Assembly: GCA_905160935.1 (NCBI GenBank)
Contig: CAJHZI010000743.1
Coordinates: forward strand, 1,072,001-1,136,000
Direction of reading: 5' to 3'
DNA length: 64,000 nt
DNA from: Enchytraeus crypticus
Taxonomy: Eukaryota; Annelida; Clitellata; Enchytraeida; Enchytraeidae
In this document: in pieces, positions 24,031-35,660 of the stretch
Layout of the letters: each line of letters opens with the position of its first letter
Numbering within the stretch: position 1 is the first letter of the stretch
Notes under the pieces: generated by a model
Told to the model about the DNA's origin: nothing
Seen by the model: only the letters and a program-made list of their open reading frames with translations
Databases searched by the model: none
Program-made: the position numbers and the translations under genes

Positions 24031-24269
24031 TTAAGCAGTAGCTCCACTACACCACAAATAGAATACGATTAACTGCTGATACACGTCATTGAAATTTTTC
24101 GGTTCAAAGCTATTTCTTGTCCGTAATGTAAAGTCAACCGCTGCACGCTGCAGCCGGTTGGCGAATTCGAGGAAAGGAAATAAAGCTAAGTCAAGTGTCG
24201 ATAAGGTGACAAATAAACTAAGACGGAAGTCTTTGAAGGGTTTCCAATTCGTCTGATGCAGCTCTCGCA
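24031..24269 (-). CDS. Candidate internal exon of an ANF-receptor domain
   Basis: Minus-strand open frame following a good acceptor (TTTTCTCACAG, AG at 24271-24270). The peptide RELHQTNWKPFKDFRLSLFV, TLSTLDLALFPFLEFANRLQ, RAAVDF, NSFEPKNFNDVYQQ resembles the natriuretic-receptor stretch that reads '..F..vfivTy..p..peY.eF..rl...a.edF....' before the YD(G/A)ILLY strand. Spacing between EF, DF and the following tyrosine matches closely. Entering in phase 1 keeps the frame open, compatible with the family's exon phases, although one of three phases would fit by chance. The usual Asp after Tyr is replaced by Gln, and the donor is not certain (possible GT at 24066). The frame stops at 24031. It may belong to copy 2 (28 kb upstream), to an unseen gene, or be a relic. 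Confidence 0.45.
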
Positions 24270-24276
24270 CTGTGAG

Positions 24277-25646
24277 AAAACACAAGCTCTCGAGTACTAC
24301 GTGAGATCAGCAATGTTTCAAGCTGTGCCTCATGGGTTTTAACCCACAGCTGCTACAATGCTGTGATACTAGTTGGGTTTAATCACCAACAATGTAAAGA
24401 TACGCCAGAGTATCTCATCCGATACTGCATCGCTCTACTGCTCGTATTAAAAGTGCCTCTATAATTGATCTATTATCCGTAAGAATCTGTTATAATTATT
24501 CTTAACTGTTTTATTAGCAAAACGGTTGTCATTTTCAATACAGAAACTGCTTTTAAACAGCTAATTTTAAAAACTGCTTTTACTTAGCAAAAAATTAAAA
24601 CTCTTATATCAATCCCCTCCTTTTAAAGCTAAGGCACGTGAAATGCAACTGGTTTCGAGAGTATACTTACGGCTTCAAGAAACTGAATTACAACAGAAGA
24701 ACTTCCGCGTCGATACTTAATCTTATTTCTCCCCCACTACGTTTGTCGACTCTGTTTTTCTAACGCATTTAATTTGATATTCTTCGACTTTTTCTCTTCC
24801 CAATTTATTCATAAGAATAGTGTAGTTGGAAAGAAATCTAGTATTTTTAGCAAGTACTTTAACTGTAAAATACAGGTGCCCCGTACTGAAAATCTTCAAC
24901 GACTCAGATTTTATTGGTTTTTTTTATCCATTAGTCCCTCGTTTGATTAAGCTTTCTGCAACATTGAATAATTTCAGAAGGCCTAATTAATTCATTGCTA
25001 ATTTGTTAAAGCGATAACAAATTATTAAAAGAAGTAGCCCTATAATACCACGTTAAGTTTAGTTAATCGAAACATGATATTAGCTTAAAGGACAGACTAG
25101 CATTAGATGAAGAATTTACATTCTGGACTAATCTAAATTAACTAATTTAATTACTTTAAATATTTAATTGATTAAATCTAATTTTTATAAATTACGCTCA
25201 GGTGTACCTCAGGATATCGTCTTGATTTCAATTAATGAATCCAGGATCCATTTCGAATTTAGAAAATATTAGTAATACTGAAAAGGTATTGGAGGGGATA
25301 AAGAGGCAAAATATCCATTCTGATAATTGGCGAATATCCATTAACCCTCAAATAAAAACTCTTTTTCAAGAATTTCGAAACCCTAAACTAAATATAATGT
25401 TAATTAATAGACAAATAAGGAAGAGTAATTTAACTTAAGTGCATTAGAGTGAATAGGTAGGTACGGGTTCAGATTTCTATTGATTCATCATTTCCATTCA
25501 CTTCATTAGTGATTCATTTCATCCATTCATTTAGTGATTTCTTTGCACTGATCTTTATGTGAAATCTATATAATAAATAATTCCATAAATTAACTAATAA
25601 ATAAATGATAAAAATTGCTGATCTCAGTCCTCATCAATAAAAAGCT
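24277..25646. other. Unique AT-rich DNA
   Basis: No exon, RNA or transposon terminus is recognised. The 67-codon plus-strand frame at 25235-25438 is AT-rich and anonymous. Confidence 0.4.
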
Positions 25647-25767
25647 AAAAGTTAACATAAGTTTCCTCACTCCAAAGTGATGTCAGTGACGGGCGAGCAA
25701 GATTTGAACCCCACACATACTGATCCGCGGTCCAGTATCATACCGACATTGCCACTGGCTCCAGCCA
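25647..25767 (-). mobile_element. SINE-A (subtype 2)
   Basis: Plus strand: AGTTAACATAAGTTTCCTCA, then GTGATGTCAGTGACGGGCGA, GATTTGAACCCCACACATAC (box B complement), TGATCCGCGGTCC, and TTGCCACTGGCTCCAGCC. Subtype 2 differs from subtype 1 in the head (GCGGTC and CACTGGCTnCAGC). The same subtype occurs at 55.9 and 59.5 kb. Confidence 0.8.
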
Positions 25768-26877
25768 ATATCACTATATCACAATCGATTTCGCCTTAGT
25801 ATTTAATAATTAGAACTCAGAACACAGAAGCAATAGAGTCCCGGATAGAAGTGGGCGTGGTGCGAGCGCAGGATTTAAATCAAGCCCCGCCTAGACCGAT
25901 AAGGTAAAATTTACGCAAGTTCTATTAAAGCCGTCCGCTCGCAAAATGCCAGGAAGTTCAGCGCAGTATATACAGAGCGAGAGCGGTAATAATCAGGTTT
26001 ACGTCTCCGAGGAGGAATTAACGTGTGCTGACAGACACGAAACTGCGACATAAACCACGACAATACCTAGCAAAGTACAACTCGTGAGAGGCATAGAACA
26101 AAGATTTTCCATTGCGGGCAAATAAACAAAGAACTTAATTTCCTACAATGAAAATGTCATTATCAAGAAGGGCAGAGCGGTCTGCTGTCGTCTTCACCTG
26201 AATCGATTGCCTCCAGGAATACCCTTAAGCAATCGATTCATCCTTAGTTTTGCAATTATCAACGGGCCTTACTTTGTCGGTTATTATTCTACATTATTTC
26301 TTCTGTGTTCAGAGCGCACTCAAAGAAAACGTTAACGACAATTTTAAGTCATCGATTTGGATTAAACAGACCATGTGCCAGTTTGCATTGCAAGATTTTT
26401 ATCTTTTAGTCCATTGGTTAAAGTGTTTTGCAGCGATTTATTCGTTTCCGTTAGTCGAAACCAGGTCTCGCTATTAGAGAACCTTAACCATCTTTACATT
26501 CCCTATTCGCTGCATCGCAAAAGTCAAAGTAGATTAAATTAATTATTATATAAATCATATATATTAATTATATAAATAATTATGATTATTAATTATAATT
26601 ATAACAATAATAATAATAATAACAATTGCAATTATAATAATTAATTAATTACATAAATAAGCAAATTAAATGTAGAAGCTCAATTATTGAAAACCGATAA
26701 CCTGATATCCATGCTCTTTCACCGAGATATCGAACATCAGGTGAAAGAGTACAACATCATAATATGAACATCTTTCATATTCTAAAGACTGAATTTAATC
26801 AAAAAACAAAACACATCCCCAATTGCCTAACCTAAATAAATGTGTTTCGTATTCTTGGTCTCTCTCGATTTCTCTCT
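25768..26877. other. Unique DNA with a GC-richer patch
   Basis: Positions about 25840-26110 are richer in G+C and CpG than the surroundings (AGTGGGCGTGGTGCGAGCGC; CAAGCCCCGCCTAGACC) and contain a TATA-like CAGTATATACAGAGCGAG. They match no repeat seen here. An unannotated promoter or first exon is possible. A small hairpin with 10-bp arms lies at 26714-26749. Confidence 0.35.
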
Positions 26878-26878
26878 A

Positions 26879-26935
<57 letters not shown>
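26878..26935. repeat. (CT)n microsatellite
   Basis: Nearly pure CT dinucleotides. The leucine/serine-rich 60-codon frame over it is an artefact. Confidence 0.95.
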
Positions 26936-26937
<2 letters not shown>

Positions 26938-26961
26938 GCAACAAACTACATAATATCACTT

Positions 26962-27073
26962 TAAAGTCAGTTTCATCTCTCGGAAAGGTACCAGTGAAAG
27001 ACTAGCCTGTGTTTTGAACTATGCACCTACTGCTCACAGTCAGAAACTTAACCGGTCACGCCACTGACACAGC
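26962..27073 (-). mobile_element. SINE-A, diverged
   Basis: TTTAAAGTCAGTTTCATCTC, CCAGTGAAAGACTAGCC, GTTTTGAACTATGCACCTAC, TGCTCACAGTC, CCGGTCACGCCACTGACAC. It keeps the SINE-A order but carries many substitutions. Confidence 0.6.
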
Positions 27074-27084
27074 TAAATTGAAAA

Positions 27085-27312
27085 CACGGAAAGCTAGCTT
27101 TAAAACACATCTCTTCTCGTCATAGATTTTTCATTAGTTTGACTGTTTTTTATCACCGGACCGGCACCGTTTAGGATCTTTTTCTTTCTCTTCAACACAT
27201 GTTTCATATCGTTTGGGGTGAATCGATTTGTAGTGAAATGTGATTTGGGTCGTCCCTAATATCATCCTTAAATGAGTAAAGCGACGTTAAACCTTTGTTA
27301 CTATTATTATTA
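27085..27312 (+). mobile_element. LINE-L 3' end (ORF end + 3' UTR)
   Basis: A short coding remnant reads KLKTRKASFKTHLFSS, the W-N-S-L..FKTHLF type of ending seen in CR1/L2/Jockey-like LINE ORFs. A 3' UTR follows containing CCGGCACCGTTTAGGATC, GGGTGAATCGATTTGTAGTG and CCTAATATCATCCTTAAATG. It ends GACGTTAAACCTTTGTTACTATTATTATTAT. This copy shows that the tails scattered elsewhere are 3' ends with an (ATT)n-type tail. Confidence 0.7.
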
Positions 27313-28200
27313 TGAGCTATAGGCTAAGTTAAGTTTCAAAGTAATGGTAGTTCCACGGTATATATTTTTTACCTTTTCCCTATCCTCTGCGTCCCTCATT
27401 ATTTCTACATTCTACTGCGTCAATGATCATTTAACACTTCTGCAGTCGGTTTACAATTCATTCCTTCAGTCTTTGATTTATTATTACCAACAAAGTCTTG
27501 TAATATCTTATATCATTTTTTCCGGAGCACCTTTCACACTTCCTAATTTTATAATTACTCCAATATAACCTTAAGACTCGATGATTATAGATATGAACAT
27601 CATCAGTTCCAAAAACCAGTTAATAGGCCTAATAGTGGAAGTGCACCACAAACACCAAACCACACGAAGTACACCAAACCACATTTACACCAGGAAATCT
27701 TGATTTTTAAGGACTAGGATTGTATTGACGGAGAAGAGTTGGACTCGGAGACAGGTCGGTTTAGCTCCGACTAATTACAGCTGAATGGGTCCGGAGTGGG
27801 CACTTAAGTGACGGATGGAGCATTCTACTTGATTGAAAATTGATTGGAACCTCTTTCACTTCATACACTGGCAGCATCAACACATGCATTGAAAAGCGAT
27901 ACGGTTATAAACCAGGTCAGATATAACGCCTATCAACGAATCTATCAACGTATCACTATGATATTTCAAAGACTGTCCGGTTGATCTGCAAATCTATGCA
28001 TCGCAATTAATATGACAAGTGTGTTATCATCTGAGCAATGCAATAGGTGAAATAGATAGACAATTAAACAAATTTAAATACCTTTAGACACAACAGACAA
28101 TATATTCTATAGGACCAGTATATAATTAAAGTTATTTGCAAATATGTAAAAAGTGAAATCCAATTTATTTAATATTTAATGAAAAAGCAAACATACGTAT
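27313..28200. other. Unique DNA, nothing recognised
   Basis: The 74-codon plus-strand frame at 27344-27568 is hydrophobic (S/I/L/Y/F-rich) but has no motif or splice context. No other signal is seen. Confidence 0.4.
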
Positions 28201-28214
28201 AAAAACAGGCTCGT

Positions 28215-28378
28215 GACATTGTGCATGAACATGTCCTATACAACTCTTCTCCCTATTTCTTAATGTATTTATTAACTGTCTAATTGCACCAATTCTCTCC
28301 AGAATTTCCTCATTTGTAACCTTTTGAGTCCAGCTAATCCTTTCCATTCTTCTCCATATCCACATTTCCAATGTCTCT
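28215..28378 (-). mobile_element. LINE-C reverse-transcriptase C-terminal fragment
   Basis: The minus-strand frame reads EMWIWRRMERISWTQKVTNE, EILERIGAIRQLINTLRNRE, KSCIGHV. The 'FEMWCWRRMLRISWT.KVTNEEVL.RI....L..T...R....IGH' pattern is a familiar non-LTR retrotransposon RT C-terminus. It overlaps the 5' part of the LINE-C copies at 9.6 and 53.4 kb and so extends the family consensus upstream. It is broken after GHV. Confidence 0.8.
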
Positions 28379-28379
28379 A

Positions 28380-29451
28380 TTTTACACTATAATCGAGAAA
28401 AGGTTGTTTAGCACCAGCTCACCACCAATCACCCCCGAAATTAGAGACGACAAACTAATTCAAATAGTTTGACGCCTAATAAAATAAACAATAAATAGAA
28501 AATATAATAAATCAGTATGCAGAGTATAAGAAAACCAGCAAAAGGTTTAAGAAAAAATCATTAAATAGTAAATAGCATAGTAAATTAAGTGAATGATAAG
28601 CCTGACGAGGTAAACGAGGCTCGAGCGAATATAACTTAAATAGTTTAAATAATATCCGTATATTATGTCGAGCGATAAATTAACTTAATATAGCGGAATT
28701 AATTTCGCATCATATCTTAGCCGTCAAATGGCTATATCCATTACCCTGAAAACATATATCTAATTTTTACTATCTTTCTGTCATAAATTAGAGTAAGTAC
28801 AAGAAAACCACTTATCGCTAACGTACTTAATCTCAAGTGGGTAACGTTCATACAGTTTAGCTCTACATGTACAATCTGAAGACCTAATATTCTCAGCAAT
28901 TTGAGGTTTACAACACGACACAAACCTTCAAGAATGGTAATAGTCGACTAGGAGGCTTCTGTATAAAACACTCAACTGTGTCCAAAGGGTACCTCACGTT
29001 ATAAATATGTCTCTAATATACCTGTGCGCCTATTTTAAGCGCACTATTTCTGCATGTAACTATATGGAAGATATAACGCTCAGTTTAACGCCCGTTTTTC
29101 TGTCACAATGTTACTTTCAGACACATTCAGTCGGAGAGTCGAGTCCACACCCGCCAGACGATTTGTTAAGTGTAACTATTAACATAAGCTATATAAGAAA
29201 ATAGCTTTGTTATGTTCTGCAAATCAGAACGTAGAGGCCTACATGTCGGTAACGAATATGGTGAAGTCCGCAAAGTTTCCTTTAGATAAATGGAGCTGAC
29301 CATTGAAGGGTCCTATAGCCTAGTAAATAAATAAATACATAAATAAATAGCCAAAACAATGGGCACCATAGCTTTTGCAACAGATTCAATCAAGGCTGAG
29401 GCAAAAACAAATGTGCCTCAGTCAATATGATCTCAGGGCTTACTGTGGCAC
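28380..29451. other. Unique AT-rich DNA
   Basis: No repeat terminus, exon or RNA gene is recognised. Short open frames on both strands are anonymous. Confidence 0.4.
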
Positions 29452-29529
29452 ATACTACTACTACTACTACTACTAGTAATAATACTAATAATAATAATAA
29501 TAGTGATTGTAATAACAATAATAATAATG
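29452..29529. repeat. (CTA)n / (AAT)n microsatellite
   Basis: CTA trinucleotides pass into AAT/TAATAA repeats. The T- and N-rich 63-codon frame across it is an artefact. Confidence 0.9.
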
Positions 29530-30726
29530 AAAGTGAGTACATTTATAAGCGCCGATCTATGCTAAAAGCCACAGTAGCGCTGAATGGAGAATTCAGGTCA
29601 AATCGCCTGGAGGTATAACGCCACAGTCGATATAGCGACTAGAACTCTGCAAGTCTGGAGTATGAGCGACCAATTGGTCTAAAACACAGAAATCATCATC
29701 ACGTGGCTACATGTCTCTTCACCGTCATATCTGCGTCAGTCGCCTCTTAAGAACACTTGCAGTTGTCGGTAGGTTCAATTATCAATTTTCCCGAACCTCC
29801 ACGGCTACATGCTTGAAGCATGCATTCACTGGTTAGAACATTCAGCGACCAGAGTCATCTAGAACATTTTAACCGATGCGCCTGTACGGCTCAGCTAAAA
29901 GGATAACTCAGACTTCGAGTTTCTCGACGGACTTATCGGAAAGAGATAGGCAGCTAAATGACAGGCCGGTCCGAAGCACTCTGAAGTGGAAATACATCTT
30001 GGAATGATCAATTAGGCAGGATGCCAATGGATCTTAAAACTACTAGGTACATGTACTACAAATAAAAATATAAATAAAAATCAAGAATGCAGATTAGGGT
30101 ATAAAAAAAGGAAAATCATATCATATAAAGTCATTTGAATGCTTATGCCTAATGTAAGCTATCTGCTAGTTTTATTAAATTTATTATTAACTAAAATATG
30201 AATAAGGGATTAATGGAAGTAATTAATTAATAACATTAAATTAATAACCGATTAAGAAGAAGAAACTTTATCCTTTAATCAATTAATCAATCAATCAATT
30301 AATCAGTGCTAATTCCCAATTAAGATAACGTAAATTGCCAACTAGTGGCGTAGACAAGCTTTTTAGCAGCGAAAAATAAATAACCTCATTCTAATTATCC
30401 GCTCCCAATGTGGTACGATTAAGCTTATCACAAATGGATTAATTGACGCATTTTAACTGCTCTTATGGATTTGTGGTCCAGTAGGGTATAGCGAAATATT
30501 TAGAGTATTCGCTATCAAAGCGCTTTATAAATAATAATAGAAACTGTTCTGGCGGTGTTTCATCATATAAGATACGTAATGCAGATTTTAAAAAAATAGA
30601 ATTAAATTAAAGATAAACAATGTCTTTAGTGGACTTGTCTTCCCGAGACAAAAGATAACGTGAGCGACAGTAAAAATAGATACAGAGAAAGAGAGAAACA
30701 GAAAAACACGTAAAAGACTAAATTCA
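29530..30726. other. Unique DNA with possible old repeat pieces
   Basis: CAGTCGCCTCTTAAGAACAC near 29734 resembles the complement of the family D head block (GTAAGAGGCGACTA), but nothing around it aligns clearly. Around 30225-30310 there is AATTAATCAATC-type low complexity. No gene is recognised. Confidence 0.35.
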
Positions 30727-30841
30727 AGTTAAACCTAAGTTTGATGCTCGAAAGCATGTCAGTGACGGGGAGAGCACTGGATTTGAACCCTGCACCTACT
30801 GATCCGCTGTCTAGCAACATGACAACACGCCACCGGCTCAG
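30727..30841 (-). mobile_element. SINE-A (subtype 1), well preserved
   Basis: Plus strand: AAGTTAAACCTAAGTTTG, CATGTCAGTGACGGGGAGAG, CACTGGATTTGAACCCTGCA (box B complement intact), CCTACTGATCCGC, CACGCCACCGGCTCAG. It is close to the apparent family consensus. The 3' side is followed on the plus strand by AGAAAGAGAG-type DNA. Confidence 0.85.
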
Positions 30842-30943
30842 TCTGAGATATAAAGAAAGAGAGCGGCAGAGAAAGTGAGATATACATGTAAATGGCTAGA
30901 GAGATATGCTTCAGTGGATCTCTAAAGCATCAATGGCAGGTGC

Positions 30944-31062
30944 AAAACATCTCAATTAGTGACGTTAAATAATTATCTCAATTCATCAAAACATCTCAAT
31001 TAGTGACGTTAAATAATTATCTCAATTCATCAAAACATCTCAATTAGTGACGTTAAATAATT
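30944..31062. repeat. 44-bp tandem repeat, 2.7 units
   Basis: CTCAATTAGTGACGTTAAAT starts at 30951, 30995 and 31039, exactly 44 bp apart, with essentially no mismatch. The array is therefore young or homogenised. It contains GTGACGTTAAAT, similar to SINE/LINE-L tails, which may be chance. Confidence 0.95.
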
Positions 31063-32184
31063 TCGTATCAACTGCGATTTAAGTCAATTGATAATACTCC
31101 CAAGCATAGAAATTCCACTGTACATGCTTAATTTTTATTTATTTTATTTTTATATTATAATTTATATTTACAAAAGTCTATAATTTACGCAATAATTCTT
31201 ATCGACAGTTCGTACGTTATGAAAGTTATTCTATAGTTCCCTGTATCATATTGAGCCCAAGAGCTTAATAGAGCAGGTGAACTTTGAGGAAACCATTAAT
31301 AAATAGATGAAGTCATATATCATTCCATTTTTCGAGAAGTTCTTCTCTATCAAATATCGGTACGTGCAATAGTCTTGTAACTTTTGATGTTGCAAAAAAG
31401 TAATTTATCGTATTAACTTAACATGATCAAGTGACATAAAATATCAACATATTGAAGAATTGAAAAATAAATAGCAGAATAGGATGGCATTTATGATTAT
31501 CACATCTTGTATTAAATATAAAATTCAAATATACAAATATTTAGTTTGATTTTGATTTAAAAACAATCAGTATTTGTCAAATACTGATAATACAAATTGT
31601 ATTCTAATGATGCAGAGATAGTATTAGTGGTCTCATGTGTAACATTAGTGATTGAGATATCAATACTAATGATCGAGAGATCAAGAATGGGGCTAGAACG
31701 TGCCATAACAAAACTTTTCCAGGGTTCCAGAGAATTAGCGGTCGCAAGTTAATTGCCAGCGATTGCGAGTTCAAAGCTAGTGATCAAGAATTCAATGAAA
31801 GTGGACCGCAGCCTAATACTGTTGGTCACGATTAAAATTCTGCAAATACAATTTCAAGATAATTACTTAACTAATAACTGATAAAGAACTGATGAAGATA
31901 ACTGATAAGAACTAATTGATACGGGATAGGAAAAATGCTGGTACCAGATTATATAAAACATATTTGTGATTATAGATCTAAGTTTTGCTAAGTTTTGAAG
32001 TCCAATTGTAAGAAAGTCTCCACTAACGATTCTTATTAAAAATCAGAAAATCAGTTTTGGTAAACCAGTCAGAGTTCGCTGGTTCATATTTACTATTAAA
32101 AATTAAATGTTAAAAATAAAAGTAACATTTTTATTAATACACACATTAAAGGATAAACAAATTTATGATTAAAACATGCTCCAT
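31063..32184. other. Unique AT-rich DNA
   Basis: No gene or transposon signature. Around 31610-31690 a few loose ATTAGTG/GAGAGATCAA motifs hint at an older minisatellite. Confidence 0.4.
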
Positions 32185-32472
32185 TGATTGTATTAGTGTA
32201 CTATTAGTACTGAGCCCACTATTAGTATAGTATTAGTGTACTATTAGCGCTACGAGGACTATTAGTATAGTAATAGTGTAATATTAGTACTACGAGGACT
32301 ATTAGTATAAAGTATTAGTGTACTATTAGCACTACGAGGACTATTAGCATACAGTATTAGTGCACTATTAGCACTACGAGAACTATTCGTATAGTAATAG
32401 TGTACTATTAGTACTGCGAGTACCATTAGTATATAGTATTAGTGTACTATTAGCACTACGAGTACTATTAGT
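32185..32472. repeat. 40-42-bp tandem array
   Basis: About seven units of the form GTATTAGTGTACTATTAGCA followed by CTACGAGGACTATTAGTATA. Small length differences (40-42 bp) occur at the unit ends. Confidence 0.9.
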
Positions 32473-33142
32473 ATTGACGTTCAACGAGTATATCAATAAG
32501 ACAATAAAGTATGGCCCACCGAAACGATTTCAAATTTCTGAATAATTAAAAGGATGCACGAAATAGAGCGGTATGGTACGTAGTAAGCGAACCATATGAC
32601 GAATTCATTTCAACGGGTATTGTGTACAGTCAAATGATGACATTACGCACAATTGGCCTGTCTTTGAGATCTTAATATCGTGGCAGAAGTAATATAATAA
32701 ATATCTGAAATTACATTTAGAAATAAAATATCACAAATATTAGGCGACAATATTTCTGACGGATATAAGCTTTGAAGAATATCCAACGGCTTAGTAAATA
32801 ATATAAAATTAGATAATTACTTTCTTAAATTATAAAATAATTAAAATCAATTAATTAATATTTAACTACAGTTACGCTAGATACTTTCATTAATATTATT
32901 TTTAATTAACTCTAAACGCACCTATATAATTAGCGAAAAGCATTAGCAAATATGACTGTAAAACAACTAAAGAGACCAGACACTATGTACACACTATATT
33001 CGACGTCCTCTCTATACTCGAACTAGTGAGAACTAAATGACTGGGACCTAGTAAGCCAGGTGCTGCTTAGTTCACACAGGAAATGTCTTCGATACTTCAA
33101 AGTCATAATTAAGAGAGAAATTTTGACGCCCACCGGAGCTCG
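32473..33142. other. Unique DNA, nothing recognised
   Basis: AT-rich flank of the 36-bp satellite. No gene is seen. Confidence 0.4.
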
Positions 33143-34117
33143 TATTGATCCTAATAATAATTGAATAATACTAATAAATATTGATCCCAATAATAATTGA
33201 ATAATACTAATAAATATTGATCCCAATAATAATTGCTAATAATATTGATCCTAATAATAATTTAATAATACTAATAAATATTGATCCTAATAATAATTTA
33301 ATAATACTAATAAATATTGATCCTAATAATAATTTAATAATACTAATAAATATTGATCCTAATAATAATTTAATAATACTAATAAATATTGATCCTAATA
33401 ATAATTTAATAATACTAATAAATATTGATCCTAATAATAATTTAATAATGCTAATAAATATTGATCCCAATAATAATTTAATAATACTAATAAATATTGA
33501 TCCCAATAATAATTTAATAATACTAATAAATATTGATCCTAATAATAATTTAATAATACTAATAAATATTGATCCTAATAATAATTTAATAATACTAATA
33601 AATATTGATCCTAATAATAATTTAATAATACTAATAAATATTGATCCTAATAATAATTTAATAATACTAATAAATATTGATCCTAATAATAATTTAATAA
33701 TACTAATAAATATTGATCCCAATAATAATTTAATAATACTAATAAATATTGATCCCAATAATAATTTAATCTAATAAATATTGATCCCAATAATAATTTA
33801 AATAATACCTAATAATAATTACTAATAAATAAATAATAATTTAATAATACCCCAATAATAATTTAATAATACTAATAAATATTGATCCCAATAATAATTT
33901 AATAATGCTAATAAATATTGATCCTAATAATAATTTAATAATACTAATAAATATTGATCCTAATAATAATTTAATAATACTAATAAATACTGATCCTAAT
34001 AATAATTTAATAATACTAATAAATACTGATCCTAATAATAATTTAATAATAATACTAATATTGATCATAATAATAATTGAATAATAATAATAAATATTGA
34101 TCCTAATAATAATAAAT
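33143..34117. repeat. 36-bp AT-rich satellite, about 27 units
   Basis: The unit is ATTGATCCTAATAATAATTT plus AATAATACTAATAAAT, 36 bp, very homogeneous from 33240 to 33770 and more broken to 34117. Because 36 is a multiple of three and one frame on each strand lacks stops, it produces spurious repetitive open frames (DPNNNLIILINI on the plus strand, a GSIFISIIKLLL type on the minus strand). There is no sign that these are translated. Confidence 0.97.
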
Positions 34118-35391
34118 GTAATAATTGTTAAGACTAGGCTGCGGAGATATTAGAAGAATTTAAGAATTTAGAAGAACTTAAAATTCCGTCAAATAGTCTT
34201 AATAGCAAAATTATCCGTAATCATTCAAACAATTAAAAAAGTATATGAATAAAAATTAACATAAAAATCAAATTGTCTATACGAGTTATTAGCTAGCTCA
34301 GCAGCACTGTCTTTTGCTCGGTAGTTGATTACAGATTCAATTTCAAGAACGCTCTGCCGAGCCCCTTTTTAGTAAAATACCCGTTGCCTGATTTTTGCAG
34401 CAACATACTTGCATTAAATGGCCGTTAGCAAATGTACACATGGGTCCCATAACCCAATAATATCTCGTTGGCTTCTAGTGCGGACCTCATACGCTATAAG
34501 GCCTTCAGTGAAACAGAGATCCAGGACCTTTGGAAAATAGCTTCGCCCTGCGAAGTAGAAATATATCTTTCCTAAATTTACACATGAAAGTTAAACAATG
34601 ATATCTACTGCCTGATCTAAGCTTGAAGTCAACTCATACCACTGTCGACCATTCTGTTCACCCAGCTATTTACTCAAGTGATGCGCACTTAAGACATTTA
34701 ATAGTTTTAAACAAATCTTGCAACTAAAACCTCAAACAAAACACTTATGATTTGGAATTTCTAATAAACAGTAGCGTCACGCTAATCGAAATATTTAGCA
34801 TGTTTAAAATATTATTTAAATGCAATTGTGTGTAAGAGATTAACTGATCATGTCGCAATGCTATAAGAGATCAGAGATCATAATGCATTGACTATAGATA
34901 TATATGTAGCTTGCATATCATAAATCACTGATCATTATCTATCAAAGATATGCTATAGATATTAGACTACGCTCCAGCATAAACAGTAAGTCTTAACTCG
35001 TATACCATACTTCAAGAAACTTCGCCTGTCAGTGCTGTATTAACAGAATTCTAATACAATTAACCCTATGAAATCTATACAATTCACGCCAATTAACAAG
35101 ATGTTGTTCAGTTTCTTATTCAAAAATACTACTTAAAAAGTCATTATTCATCAAACGCATTCACTGGTGACCTATTTCTTGTAAGATCTGAAAGTATCAT
35201 CAGCAACTGCCTAGGCCCTGATTTAAAAGCAAAATCTGAATAAATTTCTGCGAGACACGTCAGTTGCTCATGCGTCATTAAGTTTATGTGAGAATAAGAC
35301 AAGTTATAAAACTATTGGGCTGTTTTTCCACAGACCCAAAATTTAAGATAGTATCTATAAAAATGCACACATGCTGTATATTATTCAATTT
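34118..35391. other. Unique DNA, nothing recognised
   Basis: No exon, RNA or repeat terminus is recognised. Confidence 0.4.
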
Positions 35392-35510
35392 GGTCTGAGC
35401 CTATGGTTTGCTGGCAAGTTGTACTACAGCGGATCAGTAGGCGCATGGTTCAAATCTAGTGTTCTCTCCGTCTCTGACATGCTATCAAGAAGGGAAATGA
35501 TGTTAAGCAT
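35392..35510 (+). mobile_element. SINE-A (subtype 1)
   Basis: Sense-orientation copy: TGAGCCTATGGTTTGCTGGC, AAGTTG, CAGCGGATCAGTAGGCGCAT, GGTTCAAATCTAGTG (box B, one change), CTGACATGCTATC, GATGTTAAGC. Confidence 0.8.
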
Positions 35511-35539
35511 GGCTTTAGCCTCTTAGCTTTATTTCCGCA

Positions 35540-35660
35540 GTTTGCAGAGCGGCGTAGCGGTAAAATTTAAAATTGACAGATCTATCCCAATACAAGATTC
35601 CCGTGGGTTCGATGCTTGCGCTAGAGTTCAACTTTTTATTTAAACGAGTTACACAGAGGA
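35540..35660 (+). mobile_element. Possible tRNA-derived SINE head (different family)
   Basis: GCGGCGTAGCGGTAAAATTT resembles a box A region. About 60 bp later CCGTGGGTTCGATGCTTGCG contains a GGTTCGATGC box-B-like motif. No second copy was found in this window, so the call is tentative. Confidence 0.3.

Noticed and set aside
33207..33774. Long repetitive open frames on both strands (about 183-185 codons)
   Set aside because: They are produced entirely by the 36-bp satellite, whose period is a multiple of three. No start context, splice sites or non-repetitive part supports a gene.
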